Of a DNA stretch of 56,517 nucleotides, positions 54,022 to 56,517 are shown one piece after another. The stretch covers positions 1-56,517 of the forward strand of contig JBNGIS010009566.1 in assembly GCA_049999725.1 (NCBI GenBank). Reading direction: 5' to 3'. This stretch comes from Haplomitrium mnioides. Lineage: Eukaryota > Marchantiophyta > Haplomitriopsida > Calobryales. Numbering within the stretch: position 1 is the stretch's first letter; every line of letters begins with the position of its first letter. The notes below the pieces were generated by a model. That model was not told the origin of the DNA, searched no databases, and saw only the letters and a list, made by a program, of their open reading frames with translations. A program made the position numbers and the translations under genes.

Positions 54022-54700
54022 AAAACTTTGTCAAAGGCCTCTGCTGGACTCATATCTTCGATTTGAACTTGCAAGCTTCAAAATTCCTCAATGTATCTTG
54101 CAATGCTTCCTTGCTACTCCAACTCCCAAAGTTTTGTTCTTGTTGTCAATATAGAATCTACCACTTTAAAATTTTGGAGCAAACCTTCTTTTAAAGTGCT
54201 CCACAAAAGTTGTTCTCCTCGTGTATTTTTTTGTCGCTTCCAACCTTGTTGCCATATTGATACATGCTTTGTTAAAAATGATCTTGCAAGCAATTCTTTC
54301 TCTAAATCTGAAGCATTTGGATAATATGACATGTGAGCATCCATTCGATAGACCCATCCTTCTATGATGCCAACTATATGACTTCCTCCATAGGGCTCTA
54401 CTTTCCATGACTTGCTCATTTTCTGAAGTAACGTCTCTCGACTTTCTTCTCCACTTTCTTCTTGTAGTCGTATTTTCACCATTTCTGCTATCAACATGTT
54501 TGTTTGTTTCTGGCTTGCTATAAAATGTTTATTTGTGTTGTTGCATCACTTGACCCAAAGAGCATACCATTGTGGATTGCAAAGGTTCTCAAAGTGTTGT
54601 CATTTGATGAGAGAGAACCTCCAAGTCAAAAATAAGCATGTGTTCAATAGTTTACTTATAAGACTGATGATACGTTTTCTGGAGAGTACTTTCCAGAAAA
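54022..54700 (-). pseudogene. gag N-terminal part, family-2 chromovirus
   Basis: The ORF 54114-54497 includes the capsid region: MLIAEMVKIRLQEESGEESR, YRMDAHMSYYPNASDLEKEL, LWSTLKEGLLQNFKVVDSIL. After a stop it continues IEDMSPAEAFDKVLQ up to the insertion at 54016. Upstream (54500-54700) weak coding text is broken by stops. The rest of gag is at 49640-49925. Confidence 0.82.
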
Positions 54701-55479
54701 AAATAGCAGCCATAAAGGAAAATGAAAATTCAAATTACACTGATAGAAATCAGAACCTAAAGCACACTTAGACTCCAATCTAGAACTAGCAACCCTATGA
54801 CTGCATAGACTTTGATGCAGAAGTTGAAACCTCCTAAGCTCATAGACTTTGATGTAGAACTTAAAACCTTTTTCTAATATAGTCTTTGTTGTGGAACATA
54901 AACAATGCTAGAAAGCTTGAAACCTTATTTTCACATTCACTTTGATGCAAAAGTTGAAGCTTTATACACGCATAGACTTTGATACGAAACTCAAAACCTT
55001 GTATGCGCAAAGACTAGACTTTAAAACTCATAGTCAAAGACTTTGATGTGAAATTTGGAACTCTTTGTTTATAGGGACATTGATCTTGCACTTGGAAGAT
55101 TCTATGTTTGTATTTTGATGAAAATTTCTAAGCACGCTGCTTGTTTGACTGGTCTAGCTTTTTTGATTTTGAGCATTGACTCCTTAGCTCATATGAATTT
55201 CTGAATTTTAGGCATTTTTGGATTGTTTTACCCTTGTAAGACATGACTACTTAACCCTTCACACACATGAATTTTGAAGAAGAATTGAAAGCCCTTTATT
55301 GCTTAGATTTCAAATAGAGCTTTGAAACCCTCACAAGGTTTGGTTTTTGAAGGTTCTCTATCTTGAGACTCCAAAACCATTCACTTGGCTTCTAGCTTGC
55401 TTGAGTTGATCCCCAAGTTTAATGTTTATTTTTCAAATAATAAATTTATTATACTGGCATATCTATATGAGCATGAAGG
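54701..55479 (+). repeat. degenerate CATAGACTTTGATG minisatellite and spacer
   Basis: From 54780 to about 55075, words like CATAGACTTTGATGCAGAAG followed by TTGAAACC recur every 45-70 bp. They are distant relatives of the 52-bp minisatellite. 55076-55479 is AT-rich with scattered similar words. Confidence 0.6.
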
Positions 55480-55870
55480 TTGTGCAACAAAACTTATTTC
55501 AAAATGACTTAATTTTGTTATTCGTTTCAAAATTATGGCTTTGGAATGTATTATATCCAAAAAAAAAATTTCTGTGAAAACAAAACACAATTTTTGAACT
55601 TTTAATTGACTTTGAGATTTTCAATATTTTCACAAAAACTAAGAATATTATTCAATTTTTTATATATGTTTTTCATTTAGATTTATCAAGCTTGTTAAAT
55701 TGCCAAAAATGAACTTAAAAACTCCTAATATAAATATTTTTGTCGAAAATTCCATTTGTTTTTTCCATTTTTGAACTTTAAAATATCATTTTTTTCTCAC
55801 AAAAATGCAAAGTTCCTATTTTGACTAGCTTGTTTTTGGTTCATAGTAGTGTTTGTTATTGCTAGAACTC
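55480..55870 (+). repeat. dispersed repeat, direct partial copy
   Basis: Matches 3880-4245: GATTTTCAATATTTTCACAA, AAACTAAGAATATTATT, CAAGCTTGTTAAATTGCCAA, and CTAGCTTGTTTTTGGTTCA. It follows a related minisatellite, as in copy 1. Confidence 0.7.
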
Positions 55871-56492
55871 GATGCACAAGGTATTTCCTCATTTTTTGTC
55901 TATAGAAAAGGATCTTCTCTAAAAATAGAAGCCTAGCTACTCTTGTGAATATATTTTCCTATTATAAAAAACCTATCACTCTATGTTCTTGGAATGTTTC
56001 TACAATTTTAGTAACCTCCAAAGTCAGATAGAAAAGAACGTCAACAAAACATGAGTATTTTCCACTTTTTGTAAGATGGAAAGTTTAATCAATAGACCTT
56101 ATCATCGTCATCAAATATCCTCCAATCCTTTGAAGATCATATTCCTAAACCTTGTAGGAAAAACCAATATTTTGTAAGACATTATACCACACATTAGGCT
56201 CATCAAGGAACATAAAGCAAGGATAAGAGAGAATCACCACTGCAATGTTGAGACATTTTTTTTTTAGAAATGTCTATCAATCATGCTAATATTGTCAATA
56301 AAATTGTTAATCTTGAGGATGTATTCAACCATTTTATATTTGATAATGTCTTTGTGCTTAGCTTCGATGTAAACCACATGAAGATGTTGCTATAAAGTCA
56401 TTCAAATTATTAGAAGTAACAACTTTAGAATTGCTATTTCTCCTTATGTAATTCGTAAGCAAAAATCACTAGAAGCTAAAGATAGATAAAGC
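55871..56492. other. AT-rich spacer
   Basis: No gene, LTR or repeat unit seen. Confidence 0.4.
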
Positions 56493-56517
56493 ATATATAT
56501 ATATATATATATATATA
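56493..56517. repeat. (AT)n microsatellite cut by the window edge
   Basis: Uninterrupted AT dinucleotides for the last 25 bases. Confidence 0.95.

Larger units (their letters stand above)
45593..54700 (-). mobile_element. chromovirus (Ty3/gypsy) family 2, 5' LTR missing, split by insertion
   Basis: Minus-strand order from the right: gag (54022-54700), the foreign insertion 49931-54016, gag C-terminus and zinc knuckle (49640-49925), protease (about 49200-49460), RT (48190-48960), RNase H (47700-47985), integrase with chromodomain (46350-47640), polypurine tract (46184-46198), 3' LTR (45593-46183). Sequence right of gag is dispersed repeat, so no 5' LTR is seen. Its LTR and proteins differ clearly from family 1. 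Confidence 0.88.

Overview
This is nuclear DNA from a plant with a large, repeat-rich genome. Nearly everything recognisable is plant LTR-retrotransposon debris (Ty1/copia, chromodomain Ty3/gypsy and Tat/Athila-like Ty3/gypsy) or satellite DNA, and most of the window is AT-rich. There is no rRNA, tRNA gene, operon or CRISPR array. A conifer or other gymnosperm is my best guess from element density, old age and RT/integrase style. That is inference and I cannot name a species.

Layout. 1-2678: 5' part of a minus-strand copia element (gag fragment, 1.9 kb leader, LTR). 2679-6221: a dispersed repeat with a 52-bp minisatellite, then a 107-bp satellite array. 6222-16895: a decayed plus-strand Tat-like element, split by a complete but dead minus-strand chromovirus (9074-14289). 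16896-23466: an inverted copy of the dispersed repeat, split by a solo chromovirus LTR, which is itself split by a GC-rich 3.75-kb insertion (18309-22061). 23467-28858: a second, roughly 47-copy 107-bp satellite array with higher-order structure. 28859-31640: the only stretch that looks low-copy; it holds the one plausible host gene, a two-exon model for a small secreted Cys-rich peptide (29201-29615). 31640-32280: a short-period repeat. About 32281-41681: an old minus-strand element with a long coiled-coil ORF, interrupted by a full-length chromovirus (33623-38577). 41920-42700: a Tat-like integrase fragment. 45593-54700: a second chromovirus family (minus), whose gag is split by a plus-strand insertion (49931-54016) carrying a better-preserved copy of the coiled-coil ORF. 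54780-56517: dispersed repeat again and a terminal (AT)n.

History. Target-site duplications and interrupted reading frames order the insertions: TAGTC around 33623-38577, CTTGC around 49931-54016, GTAAT around 18309-22061, TGGTG/TAGTG around the solo LTR, and GTAAG/GTAAA around 9074-14289. Every retroelement ORF carries stops or frameshifts, so none looks autonomous now.

Most notable: (1) an unclassified element family, present twice on opposite strands, encoding one long protein (a domain resembling the plant-transposon/Athila-associated type followed by a coiled coil), with TG...CA ends and a 5-bp TSD but no terminal repeat that I can see; (2) the small secreted Cys-rich peptide gene; (3) an 826-bp higher-order repeat in the 107-bp satellite.
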